Assembly: GCA_017849615.1 (NCBI GenBank)
Contig: JAFIGS010000013.1
Location: forward strand, 1 to 64,000
Direction of reading: 5' to 3'
Source of the DNA: Pseudolabrys sp.
GTDB lineage: Bacteria > Pseudomonadota > Alphaproteobacteria > Rhizobiales > Xanthobacteraceae
Length of the DNA: 64,000 nucleotides
The number at the start of each line of letters is the position of its first letter. The first letter of the stretch is position 1. The translations under genes and the position numbers were made by a program. Below, piece by piece: positions 7,191 through 16,700 of this stretch. A model generated the notes under the pieces. The model saw nothing but the letters and a program-made list of their open reading frames with translations. It made no database searches and was not told the origin of the DNA.

Positions 7191-8550
7191 ACTCTTTTCC
7201 ATCCTGCTTGTCGTTGCGGCCGTGGCGGCGCTGCTGGTCGGCTATCCGGTGGCGCTGACGCTCGCCGGAGTGTCGCTGGCTTTTGCCATGCTGGGCGACG
7301 CCCTCGGTCTGATGAACGTTGCCATCCTCGGCGCGCTGCCCCAGCGTATCTATGGCGTCATGACCAATGACGTGCTGCTGGCGCTGCCGATGTTCATCTT
7401 CATGGGCGTGATGCTGGAGCAATCGCGCATCGCCGAGGAATTGCTCGAACGTGTAGGCCGGCTGTTCGGCCCGCTGCGCGGCGGCCTTGGCTACGCGGTG
7501 GTGCTTGTCGGCGCGCTGCTCGCCGCCTCAACAGGTCTTGTCGGCGCCACCGCGGTGACGATGGGTCTCATCATGCTGCCGTCGATGCTGCGCCACGGCT
7601 ACGATCCACGGCTCGCTTCCGGCACCGTCGCGGCCTCGGCGACGCTGGCGCAGATCGTGCCGCCTTCGACGGTGCTGATCCTGCTCGGCGACCAGATCAA
7701 CATCGCCTTCCAGTCGGCGCAACTCGCCAAGGGCTCGTTCGCGCCGGATGTCGTGTCGGTCGGCGATCTGTTCGCGGGCGCGCTGGGGCCGAGCCTGCTG
7801 CTGGTCGTGCTCTATCTTGCCTATATCGCTGTCGTCGCCTGGTTGAAGCCGTCGAGCGCGCCGGCCGTGACCGCGGCGGTTCTTCCGCGAGGCAGCCTTG
7901 TCGAGGTGCTGCTGGCGCCGGTGGTGCTGGTGGTCGCGGTGCTCGGCTCCATCCTGTTCGGCATCGCGACGCCGACCGAGGCGGCTTCGGTCGGCGCCGT
8001 CGGCTCGATTCTGCTGGCGTGGCGGCGCGCGCCGCTGTGGCCGATGCTGCGGCCGGTGGCCGAAAAGACGGCGCAGATCACCGCCATGATCTTCCTTATC
8101 CTGATCGGCGCGACCTTGTTCAGCCTGGTGTTCCGCGCGCTCGGCGGCGACGACATGGTGGCGCGCGCGCTCACGGATCTGCCGGGCGGCGCCAGCGGCG
8201 CGGTGCTGATCGTGATGCTGGCGGTGTTCCTGCTCGGCTTCGTCATGGACGCCTTCGAGATCATCTTCGTCGTCATCCCGATCGTGGCGCCGGCGCTGCT
8301 GATGTTGCCCGGCGTCGATCCGATCTGGCTCGGCATCATGATCGCGGTGAACTTGCAGACGTCGTACATGCATCCGCCGCTCGGGCCGACCTTGTTCTTC
8401 CTGCGCGGCGTCGCGCCGCCGGAAATCACGACGCGCCACATCTATGTCGGCATCATCCCGTTCGTCGCGATCCAGCTATTCGCGCTGGTGGTGTTGTGGT
8501 TCTGGCCGGCCCTTGCCACGGCGCTGCCGCACGCGTTTTATGGGCGGTAA
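7177..8550 (+). CDS. TRAP transporter large permease (DctM type)
   Basis: A 457-residue transport subunit of about 12 TM helices (sodium-driven, DctM/SiaM-like). Typical segments are LALPMFIFMGVMLEQSRIAE, the GATAVTMGLIMLPSMLRHGY loop, QIVPPSTVLILLGDQ, and the C-terminal NLQTSYMHPPLGPTLFFLRG. The ATG at 7177 is chosen because it aligns with the normal DctM start; the frame overlaps dctQ by 14 bases. The SDR gene follows after 17 bases, so transporter, SDR and acyl-CoA dehydrogenase probably form one transcript handling an organic acid. Confidence 0.92.
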   Translation: MSLPELFSILLVVAAVAALLVGYPVALTLAGVSLAFAMLGDALGLMNVAILGALPQRIYGVMTNDVLLALPMFIFMGVMLEQSRIAEELLERVGRLFGPLRGGLGYAVVLVGALLAASTGLVGATAVTMGLIMLPSMLRHGYDPRLASGTVAASATLAQIVPPSTVLILLGDQINIAFQSAQLAKGSFAPDVVSVGDLFAGALGPSLLLVVLYLAYIAVVAWLKPSSAPAVTAAVLPRGSLVEVLLAPVVLVVAVLGSILFGIATPTEAASVGAVGSILLAWRRAPLWPMLRPVAEKTAQITAMIFLILIGATLFSLVFRALGGDDMVARALTDLPGGASGAVLIVMLAVFLLGFVMDAFEIIFVVIPIVAPALLMLPGVDPIWLGIMIAVNLQTSYMHPPLGPTLFFLRGVAPPEITTRHIYVGIIPFVAIQLFALVVLWFWPALATALPHAFYGR

Positions 8551-8567
8551 CAACACGAGGAACGTCC

Positions 8568-9347
8568 ATGAAAGCCGCCGATATGTTCAGCCTCAAGGGC
8601 CGCGTGGCGCTGGTGACCGGCGCGTCGTCGGGGCTCGGCCAGCAATTCGCCCGTGCGCTCGCCGACAACGATGCGGCGGTGGCGCTGGTGGCGCGGCGCA
8701 CGGAGCGCCTCGAGGCCTTCAAGGCGGAACTGGAACAATCGGGCGCACGCGCCATCGCCATCGAGGCCGATGTCACCGATGCCGCCGCGATGAAAGCCGC
8801 CTTCGACGCGGCCGAAAAGGCGCTCGGTACCGTCACGATCCTCATCAACAATGCCGGCGTGGCGCAGAAGCCGCTGCGCGCCATCGACGTCGGCGCCGAG
8901 GAATGGCGCCGCGTTCTCGATGTCGATCTCGACGCGGTATTCTACTGGGCGCAGGAAGGCGCGCGCCGCATGATCGCCGCCGGCAAACAGGGCTCGATCG
9001 TCAACATCGCCTCGGTGCTCGGTTTCGGCGTCGCCAAGGGCACGGCCGCTTACGCGGTGGCCAAGGCCGCCGTGGTGCAGGCGACGCGGGCGCTGGCCAT
9101 CGAACTTGCCTACAAGGGCGTGCGGGTCAACGCCATCGCGCCGGGCTGGTTCGTGACCGAGATCAATGACACCTACCTCAACGGCGAGGCAGGGAACGCC
9201 ATGAAGCGCGACATCCCGATGGGCCGCTTCGGCGACAAGGGCGATCTCGATGGGGCGCTGCTGCTGCTGGCGTCGGACGCCGGGCGTTACATGACCGGCG
9301 CCACCCTCGTCGTCGACGGCGGGCAGGTGGTGCAGCTTAAAGGATAA
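8568..9347 (+). CDS. Short-chain dehydrogenase/reductase (SDR)
   Basis: A 259-residue classical SDR. The cofactor motif TGASSGLG lies at about 18-25, NNAG at about 94-97, and the catalytic set continues with the Ser of IASVLGF and the Tyr-x3-Lys of YAVAK (about 166-170). The C-terminus GGQVVQLKG is normal for the family. The ATG at 8568 follows AACACGAGGAACGTCC, an acceptable ribosome site. It may oxidise a hydroxyacyl intermediate in the same pathway as the acyl-CoA dehydrogenase 12 bases downstream. The substrate is not known. Confidence 0.92.
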   Translation: MKAADMFSLKGRVALVTGASSGLGQQFARALADNDAAVALVARRTERLEAFKAELEQSGARAIAIEADVTDAAAMKAAFDAAEKALGTVTILINNAGVAQKPLRAIDVGAEEWRRVLDVDLDAVFYWAQEGARRMIAAGKQGSIVNIASVLGFGVAKGTAAYAVAKAAVVQATRALAIELAYKGVRVNAIAPGWFVTEINDTYLNGEAGNAMKRDIPMGRFGDKGDLDGALLLLASDAGRYMTGATLVVDGGQVVQLKG

Positions 9348-9359
9348 AGAGGAAACAGG

Positions 9360-10583
9360 ATGGACTTCTCTCTCTCCCCCGAACACGAAGAGCTGCGCCT
9401 CAAGGTGCGCGCCTTCATCGCGCAAGACGTGCTGCCGCTGGAGAAGGATCCGGCGAATTTCGCCGAGCACGAGAATATCCCGCACGACCGGCTCGAGCCG
9501 GCGCGCGAGAAGGCGCGCAAGCTCGGCCTGTGGGCGCCGCAGTCGCCGAAGGAATATGGCGGCATGGAATTGCCGATGGTCGCCTGGGCCGCGATTTACG
9601 AGGAGGCGGCGCGCTCGATCTTCGGCCCGCTCGCCATCAACTGCATGGCGCCGGACGACGGCAACATGAACATGCTGCGTCTTGTCGGTACGCAGGCGCA
9701 GAAGGACAAATGGCTGGCGCCGATCGTCGCCGGCAAGGTGCGCTCGGCCTTCGCCATGACCGAACCGGCGCCGGGCGGCGGCTCCGATCCGACGATGATT
9801 CGCACCCGTGCCGAAAAGAAAGGCGGCAAATACGTCGTCCACGGCCGCAAGTGGTTCATCACCGGCGCCGACGGCGCGTCGCATTTCATCCTGATGGCGC
9901 GCACGTCGGACGACGCGCGCAAGGGCCTCACGGCGTTTCTCTATCACAAGGACCAGCCCGGCTGGCGCATCGCGCGCCGCATCGGCATCATGGGCCCTGA
10001 AGAGCATGGCGGCCATTGCGAACTCGAATTCGACGGGCTGGAGATTCCGGAAGAGAATGTGTTGCTCGGTGAAGGCGAAGGCCTGCGTCTGATGCAGGTG
10101 CGGCTGGGGCCGGCGCGACTGACGCACTGCATGCGCTGGACCGGCTGGGCCAAGCGCTGCATAGAAATCGCGCAAGAGTACATTGCCAACCGCGAAGGCT
10201 TTGGCATCAAGCTCGCCGATCGCGAGAGCGTGCAGATCAAGCTCGGCGAGGTCGCGCAGCAGATCCAGATCGCGCGGCTGCTCACCATGCATGCCGCCTG
10301 GATGCTCGATCAGGGCGGCCGCGCCCGGAAGGAAGTGTCGATGGCCAAAGTGCATGTCGCCAATGCGCTGCATCAGGCCGCCGACGTCGCGATCCAGTTG
10401 CAGGGCGCGCGAGGTTTCTCCAAGGACACCATCGTGGAGTGGATCTATCGCTATGCCCGCTCGGCCAAACTGGTCGATGGCGCGTCCGAAGTGCACATGA
10501 TGGTGCTCGCCAAGTTCATGCGCGAGGAAGGCCAGGACTTCTGGCAATGGGGTCCGGGCGAGGGGCGGCGCAACGCGCGGTAA
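9360..10583 (+). CDS. Acyl-CoA dehydrogenase, ACAD10/11-like
   Basis: A 407-residue flavoprotein with the complete acyl-CoA dehydrogenase layout: N-terminal helices, the FAMTEPAPGGGSDPTMI beta domain and a C-terminal helical domain with QLQGARGFSKDT. At the position that is usually the catalytic Glu of an EGT motif it has DGASEVH (D373). This resembles the ACAD10/ACAD11-type subgroup, so the substrate may be other than a plain fatty acyl-CoA. It starts 12 bases after the SDR with AGAGGAAA in front. It ends the TRAP-SDR-ACAD group. Confidence 0.92.
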   Translation: MDFSLSPEHEELRLKVRAFIAQDVLPLEKDPANFAEHENIPHDRLEPAREKARKLGLWAPQSPKEYGGMELPMVAWAAIYEEAARSIFGPLAINCMAPDDGNMNMLRLVGTQAQKDKWLAPIVAGKVRSAFAMTEPAPGGGSDPTMIRTRAEKKGGKYVVHGRKWFITGADGASHFILMARTSDDARKGLTAFLYHKDQPGWRIARRIGIMGPEEHGGHCELEFDGLEIPEENVLLGEGEGLRLMQVRLGPARLTHCMRWTGWAKRCIEIAQEYIANREGFGIKLADRESVQIKLGEVAQQIQIARLLTMHAAWMLDQGGRARKEVSMAKVHVANALHQAADVAIQLQGARGFSKDTIVEWIYRYARSAKLVDGASEVHMMVLAKFMREEGQDFWQWGPGEGRRNAR

Positions 10584-10657
10584 GGGGCGGACGAAGCCGC
10601 GCGCGGACCTGTGAATTCGGCTAGAGTGCGCACTCTGCCGAATCATGGGGCCTCTGG

Positions 10658-12139
10658 ATGTCCGTCGTGCCCGTGCAGCCCGGCCTGTCCTATGCCGCGA
10701 CCGGTACGCGTCCGGAGCCGACGGTCGTTGTCGGCAATGGCGGCGGCGGCGTGGCATCCGCCGCTGCGGCGGCTTCGGCGGCGGGGCAGGCGCCGCCGCT
10801 CGATCCCTTGATGGCGGCCTTGTCGCAGGCGCTCAGCGCCGCCGCCGCGCGCCAGAACGGGCTGGCGCCGTTGTTCGCCAATCTCACGGCGCTGATCGGC
10901 CGCAGCGACCTGCCTGAATCGGTCGGCAACGCCGCACAGACCCTGCTCAATCTGCAGCTCTCCAGCACGGCGATCGAGGGCGGCACTTTGCACCAGGCCA
11001 TCGCCCGCTCCGGCCTTTTTGCCGAAGCCGCGCAGGCCAGCGGCCGCACGCCCGTCACCGACATCAAGTCCGCGTTGCGGGGTTTGCGAACCGCGCTGCA
11101 AGGCCTGGTCGATGCCATGCCAGCGCCTGCCCAGGCCGCAGCGCGGCCCCTGCCGGGCTCTGTCGCGGCGCAGGGAGCAACGCCTGCGACGCCGCCCGGC
11201 ATGGCGGCCGTCGTGGCGGAATCGAGCGTTCGCCAGGTGGCGATGGCGATGCTGTCTGAAACCGAGACGATGCTCGCGCCCCCAAGCGCGGCCGCCGTAG
11301 GCCTGCGCGCGGGCGGCGTGCCGGCGGTGTCGGATAATCTCGAAACGCTTCTCGCGCAGCCCAGTTTGCCCGATGCCGTCCGTACCGCCGCGCAGGCTTT
11401 GCTCGGCCTGCGCTCCGGCGCCGCGCCGCAACTGCCCGGCGCTTCGTCGCTGCCGCTCGGCGTTCTGCTGCCCGATGCGGCGATGGCCGACGCCGCGGTC
11501 CGGGCGGCGGCGCAGGCCCTGCGCGATGCGCTCAAGGGCTTCCTCGGTGTCGATGGCGCGCCGCCGGAGGCGCGCACCTCGCCACTGCCGCCGCCGTTTC
11601 GCGGCGCGCGGCCGGAGGCGCAGCCACCGACGCCGCCGACCATTGCCGGCGCCGGTTTGCGCGAGGCGGCTGCGACGGTTCTCACGCAAACCGATGCCGC
11701 CATCGCGCGCCACGTCATGCTGCAGATCGCATCCCTGCCGGCGTCGCAGCAGCCGTCCCATCCACCGGACGATCACTCCGTGCGTCTGGTGTTCGACATT
11801 CCGCTGGTCACGCCGCAGGGCACGTCGGTGATGCAGTTACAGATCGAGCGTGACGCGCCGCAGCACGAGGCGCAGGCGCCGGTGTGGAGCGTGCGTTTCG
11901 CCATCGACATGGAGCCGATCGGCCCCGTGCGCGCCCGGGTGGCGCAGATCGGCGGCAAGACCAGCGTGACTTTGGTCGCGGACAAGCCGGCCAGCGCCGC
12001 CGCGCTCCAGCAGGACCTCGGCTCGCTCAAGGCCGCGCTGGCGCAAGCCAATCTCGAGCCCGGCGATCTGCATTGCCTTGGCCGCGATCAGACCAGGGTC
12101 ACGGCGCCGCAAGGCCAGTTCGTGAACCGCGCCTCATGA
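10658..12139 (+). CDS. FliK-like C-terminal domain protein (flagellar hook-length control related)
   Basis: A 493-residue protein, Ala/Pro/Gln-rich and low in complexity over residues 1-360. About 370-490 form a compact domain (FDIPL...MQLQIERDA...WSVRFAIDMEPIGPVRARV...KTSVTLVAD...L) like the C-terminal domain of FliK, the ruler that contacts FlhB in the flagellar export gate. The stop overlaps the start of a 93-residue FlhB-C-terminal-like gene in ATGA. That pairing supports the assignment, because FliK and FlhB interact. No other flagellar or secretion gene is in the window. The long N-terminal part may be disordered. Confidence 0.72.
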   Translation: MSVVPVQPGLSYAATGTRPEPTVVVGNGGGGVASAAAAASAAGQAPPLDPLMAALSQALSAAAARQNGLAPLFANLTALIGRSDLPESVGNAAQTLLNLQLSSTAIEGGTLHQAIARSGLFAEAAQASGRTPVTDIKSALRGLRTALQGLVDAMPAPAQAAARPLPGSVAAQGATPATPPGMAAVVAESSVRQVAMAMLSETETMLAPPSAAAVGLRAGGVPAVSDNLETLLAQPSLPDAVRTAAQALLGLRSGAAPQLPGASSLPLGVLLPDAAMADAAVRAAAQALRDALKGFLGVDGAPPEARTSPLPPPFRGARPEAQPPTPPTIAGAGLREAAATVLTQTDAAIARHVMLQIASLPASQQPSHPPDDHSVRLVFDIPLVTPQGTSVMQLQIERDAPQHEAQAPVWSVRFAIDMEPIGPVRARVAQIGGKTSVTLVADKPASAAALQQDLGSLKAALAQANLEPGDLHCLGRDQTRVTAPQGQFVNRAS

Positions 12140-12417
12140 GCGGACAACTTCCCCAGAAACCGCCGCTCGCGGTCGCACTGGAATACGACCACGAAACGAC
12201 GCCGCGTGTCACTGCCATCGGCCAGGGCGACATCGCCGAGAAGATGCAGGACCTTGCGCGCCATCACGGCGTGCCGCTCGTCGAGAATCCGCAACTGGCC
12301 GCGGCCTTGTCGAAACTGCCACTCGACCAGGAAATTCCCGAGCAGCTCTATCGCGCCGTCGCCGAGGTGCTGTCCTATATCCTGCGTACCTCGGGTAAAC
12401 TGGGGGCGGCCAAATGA
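12136..12417 (+). CDS. Stand-alone FlhB C-terminal-domain homologue (export-switch like)
   Basis: A 93-residue soluble protein corresponding only to the cytoplasmic tail of FlhB/YscU. LAVALEYDHETTPRV, HGVPLVENPQLAAALS and IPEQLYRAVAEVLSYIL match that domain well. It lacks the transmembrane half and also the Asn-Pro-Thr-His self-cleavage motif: KPPLAVAL stands where NPTHYAVAL would be. So it resembles the already cleaved fragment. The ATGA overlap with the FliK-like gene means coupled translation. Short FlhB-like proteins of this kind occur in other flagellated bacteria, and some can replace the FlhB tail. Its role here is inferred. Confidence 0.82.
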   Translation: MSGQLPQKPPLAVALEYDHETTPRVTAIGQGDIAEKMQDLARHHGVPLVENPQLAAALSKLPLDQEIPEQLYRAVAEVLSYILRTSGKLGAAK

Positions 12418-12435
12418 TCGCGGCAATCTCCGCTC

Positions 12436-12493
12436 ATTCCCGCGAAAGCGGGAATCCAGAAAGCCAGGACTAGGTCCCCGCTTTCGCGGGGAC
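12436..12493. repeat. Double hairpin between convergent genes
   Basis: Two perfect stem-loops: ATTCCCGC/GCGGGAAT with a GAAA loop (12436-12455), and GTCCCCGC/GCGGGGAC with a TTTC loop (12474-12493). They sit between the plus-strand FlhB-like gene and the minus-strand OmpA-like gene. There they could end transcription from both sides, though neither has a clear T-tract. The sequence type matches the palindromes common in rhizobial intergenic DNA. Confidence 0.7.
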
Positions 12494-12504
12494 GAGCGGG
12501 TTGG

Positions 12505-13398
12505 TCATTTGCACTCGACATTGACGTCGACGCGGCGGTTGGCCATCTCGATCTTGTTGTCCGGCGTCCATACCGCGAGATTGCGCTCGCCCCAGGCCAC
12601 TTCCTTGACTTCGACGCCGGGCAGGGCCGAACGCAGACCGTTGGCGACGATCTGCGCGCGCTCGCGCGACACCGCCAGATTGACCTTGTCGCTGCCGAGC
12701 GTGTCGGCGTAGCCGGCCACGGTCACAACGCAGTTCTTGCGTTCGCCGATGAACGTCTTGAGATCGGCGGCCAGCTTCTGCGTCTGTGTATTGGCGTTGG
12801 CGGAGCGGTCGAAGCGCACCGACAATCCGGCCGGCGCCGCGGCGGCAGGGCCTGCGGTCTGCGGCATGTAGACGACGACCAGCTCGCGCTCGGGCGCGGC
12901 CCTGGTGGCCTCCATCTGAGAGGTGTCCTTGGCCGCGGTGGAGGTCGGCGTGCTCAGCGCGGCCAGCGCCGCCTTCTGCGCCTCGGTCGTGACCTTGATG
13001 CTGTCGACCGACACCGCGATCCGTTGCAGGACCTGCTCCTGCGCGGTGGTCGCGGCTTTGAGGTCGCCGACGCCGCCGGAGGCGGACTTGATATCGGTGA
13101 GGGTCTTTTCAGTGGCTTCGATTTTGGCGGTGAGGGCGGCCAGCGATTTGTTGGTGGCGTCGAGCTTGGCCGAGAGCGCGTTCAGGGCGGCTTCCGGGCC
13201 GCCGGCGGCCGGCGTCTTGGTCAGATCGGCGATTGCGGCGCTGGTCTTGTCCACTTTGGTGTTGAGTGCCTCGATCTGCGTCAGGAATTTCGTGCGCTCG
13301 GTCGCGGTCGAATTCCACATGACGAATGCGGTGCCTGCGACCGCCAGAACCGTCCCCAGAACGGCCGATGTGCCCGCCGCCAGTGCTTCCCCAGCCAT
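12505..13398 (-). CDS. OmpA-family protein with membrane anchor and coiled coil
   Basis: A 297-residue protein: an N-terminal hydrophobic segment (about 8-28), then a long Ala/Thr/Lys heptad-like region (35-150) likely to form a coiled coil. A short linker leads to an OmpA/MotB-like peptidoglycan-binding domain (about 195-297), with VTVAGYADTLGSDKVNLAVSR and the usual RAQIVANGL and NRRVDVNV segments. The layout suggests an inner-membrane-anchored protein that reaches the cell wall. It converges with the FliK-like/FlhB-like pair. A MotB-type function is unlikely because no MotA-like partner is present. Confidence 0.85.
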   Translation of the reverse strand: MAGEALAAGTSAVLGTVLAVAGTAFVMWNSTATERTKFLTQIEALNTKVDKTSAAIADLTKTPAAGGPEAALNALSAKLDATNKSLAALTAKIEATEKTLTDIKSASGGVGDLKAATTAQEQVLQRIAVSVDSIKVTTEAQKAALAALSTPTSTAAKDTSQMEATRAAPERELVVVYMPQTAGPAAAAPAGLSVRFDRSANANTQTQKLAADLKTFIGERKNCVVTVAGYADTLGSDKVNLAVSRERAQIVANGLRSALPGVEVKEVAWGERNLAVWTPDNKIEMANRRVDVNVECK

Positions 13399-13751
13399 CG
13401 CAATCCCCCGTGTTGTGCTCGCCTCTTTTGCAAAAGTTTATACGGCTGCGGCCCCGGCGCAATGATGGGCCGCCGCGGTCTTGCAGCGTCGAGGGGTCGC
13501 GGTGGCCTTATCGTTAGAGCGACCTGAAATCACATCCATGGTCCGGAAAACTGCGTAACGACCGGCGTGGTAGAAATTTCCTTTTAGAGCGGCACCAGAA
13601 AACGAAATTGACCCGCAAGTTCCGGGGGATAGGCTGTTCCAACCGGTTTTGCCTCGCGCCTCGAGTGCCTATATGAAGGGGACGCGAGAAGCCGGTAACG
13701 TATTCAAGCCAGTGACGGCGTGGGCCGGAAGGCCCGGCGGGAGGCCATTCA
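13399..13751. other. 353-bp intergenic region, no gene seen
   Basis: This divergent intergenic region lies between the OmpA-like gene (minus strand) and the indolepyruvate oxidoreductase gene (plus strand), so it must contain promoters for both. A TTGACC at 13608-13613 has no convincing -10 partner. GGGAGG shortly before the ATG at 13752 is the likely ribosome site. I found no RNA gene and no palindrome longer than a few bases. Confidence 0.5.
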
Positions 13752-16700
13752 ATGACGCTCCGACCGGTCAGCCTCGACGACAAATACGACCTGAACCAAA
13801 CCCACGTCCTTGTGACGGGGTACCAGGCATTGATCCGCGCCATCCTCATGCAGAAGGAGCGCGATCGTCGCGCCGGCCTCAACACCGGCGGTTTCCTCAC
13901 CGGCTATCGCGGCTCGCCGCTTGGCGGCCTCGATCAGCAGTTCATGCGCGCGAGCAAGCATCTGGCCGGCGCGGATGTTCAGTTTCAGCCTGGGCTCAAT
14001 GAGGAACTTGCCGCCACCGCGCTGTGGGGCACGCAGCAGGCCGAACTGCGGGGCGAGGGCAAGTTCGATGGCGTGTTCGGCCTCTGGTACGGCAAGGGTC
14101 CCGGCGTCGATCGCTCCGGCGACGTCTTCCGTCACGCCAATCTCGCCGGCTCGTCGAAGCACGGCGGCGTGCTCGCCTTGATGGGCGACGACCACACCGC
14201 CGAATCCTCGACCACGGCACACCAGTCCGAATTCCATTTCGTCGACGTCATGATCCCGATCCTGAACCCGGCCGGCGTTCAGGAGATCGTCGATTACGCC
14301 CAGCTCGGCTGGGCGATGTCGCGCTACACCGGCTGTTGGACCGCACTCAAGTGCATGCACGACACGGTCGAATCGACCGGCGTCATCGACGGCAGCCTCG
14401 AGCGTCTCCAGATCGTGACGCCGACCGATTTCGTTATGCCGGAAGGCGGCCTCAACATCCGCCTCGTCGATACCATCCTTGGCCAGGAAGCGCGGCTGCA
14501 CGACTACAAGCGCGACGCCATGCTCGCCTTCGTGCGCGCCAACAAGATCAACAAAATGATCACGACCGGCGGACGCGTGCCGAAGATCGGCATCATCTCC
14601 ACCGGCAAATCCTATCTCGACGTCCGTCAGGCATTCGACGAACTCGGCATCGACGAGATCAAGTGCAACGACCTCGGCATCCGCCTGTTCAAGATCGGTT
14701 GCCCGTGGCCGATCCCGCGCGAAGAGCTGGTCGAGTTCGCCCGCGGTCTCGATCTCATCATCGTCGTCGAGGAGAAGCGCTCGCTCATCGAAGTGCAGGT
14801 GCGCGAAGAGCTTTACGGCATGCCGAATCAGCCGGTGTGCATCGGCAAGAAGGACGAGAACGGCAACTGGCTGTTCCCGGTCAAGGGCGCGCTCGATCCC
14901 AACGACATCGCGATCTGCATCGGCGAGCGTGTGCTCAAGCATGTCGGCGTCAACGATGAGATCGCCGCGCATGTGGCGCGGCTCAAGGGCGCGCAGCGCG
15001 CGCTGGCGGAAACCGGCGACGTTGCCCTTCGTGTGCCCTATTTCTGCTCGGGCTGTCCGCACAACACCTCGACCCGCGTGCCGGAAGGCGCGCGCGCCTA
15101 TGCCGGCATCGGTTGCCATTTCATGGCGCAGTGGATGGAGCGCAAGACGCTTGGCTTCACCCAGATGGGCGGCGAAGGCGCCAACTGGATCGGCGAGGCG
15201 CCGTTCTCCAAGCGCGATCACGTCTTTCAGAACCTGGGCGACGGCACCTACAATCACTCCGGTTATCTCGCCATCCGCGCCGCGATCGCCTCCGGCGTGA
15301 CGATGACCTACAAGATTCTCTACAACGACGCGGTGGCAATGACCGGCGGCCAGCACCACGAGGGTGGCCTGACCGTTGAGCAGATTGCCGCGCAGGTCGC
15401 CGCCGAAGGCGCCAAACGCGTTATCGTCGTGTCCGACGAGCCGTGGAAATATCCCAAGGACACCGTGTGGCCCAAGGGTCTGACGCTACATCACCGCGAT
15501 GAACTCGACACGCTGCAGCGGCAGCTCGCCGAGGTGCCGGGCGTCACCGTGCTCATCTACGACCAGACCTGTGCCGCCGAGAAGCGCCGCCGCCGCAAGC
15601 GCGGCACGTTCCCGGACCCGGACAAGCGTGTCGTCATCAACGACCTCGTCTGCGAGGGCTGCGGCGATTGCGGCGTCAAGTCGAACTGCGTCTCGGTGCA
15701 GCCGCTGACCACCGAATGGGGCCGCAAGCGCACCATCGACCAGTCGAGCTGCAACAAGGATTTTTCCTGCGTGAAGGGCTTCTGCCCGTCTTTCGTGACG
15801 GTGCATGGCGCAAAGCCGAAGAAAGCCGACGCGATTGCGGAGCCGGCGGACTGGACGGCGCTGCCGTCGCCGAGCGTGCCGCTGATCAACCACCCCTACG
15901 GCATCATTGTCACCGGCGTCGGCGGCACCGGCATCGTCACCATCGGCGCCATCATCGGCATGGCAGCACATTTGGAGGGCAAGGGCGTCGGCATCATCGA
16001 CATGGCTGGCCTCGCGCAGAAGGGCGGCGCGGTCTACAGCCACATCCGCATCGCCAATAATCCGGACGATATCCACGCCATCCGCGTCTCGGCGGCCGGC
16101 GCGGATCTCGTGCTCGGCGGCGATATCGTCGTCGTCGGCAACAAGAAGGTGCTCAGCGCCGTCAAGACCGGCAACACGCGGATGATCGTGAACACCGCCG
16201 AATTCCTCCCCGGCGATTTCACCCGCAACGCCGACTTCTCGCTGCCGACCGAGCGCATCAAGCGCGCCGTCGTCTCGGCGGCGGGCCGGGACAATAGCCA
16301 CTTCATCGACGCCTCGCGGCTCGCCACGGCGCTGCTCGGCAATTCGATCGGCGCCAACATGTTCATGCTCGGCTACGCCTATCAGAACGGCGCGTTGCCG
16401 CTGTCGCCCGAGGCGATCGAAAAGGCGATCGAGATGAACGGCGAAGCCGTGAAGATGAACATCCAGGCCTTCCGCTATGGCCGGAGAGCCGCGGTCGATC
16501 CGGCGGCGCTGGAGAAGCTGATCTCGCCGGCGCCGACCGAAAACAACGACTCGCTCAAGCTGTCGCAGAGCTTCGGCGAGACGGTGGAGCGCCGCGTCGC
16601 GTTCCTGACCGTCTATCAAAGCGCGCGCTATGCCCGCCGCTATCGTGCCGCGGTGGACAAGATTGTCGCCGTCGAAGCCGAGAAGGCGCCGGGCCAGAGC

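Noticed and set aside
8538-10757. 739-codon minus-strand frame
   Set aside because: Antisense to the SDR and acyl-CoA dehydrogenase genes; rich in Arg/His/Ala as expected for a shadow frame in GC-rich DNA.
10658-12417. A full flagellar or type III secretion locus
   Set aside because: Only the FliK-like and FlhB-tail-like genes are present; neighbours are metabolic or OmpA-like.
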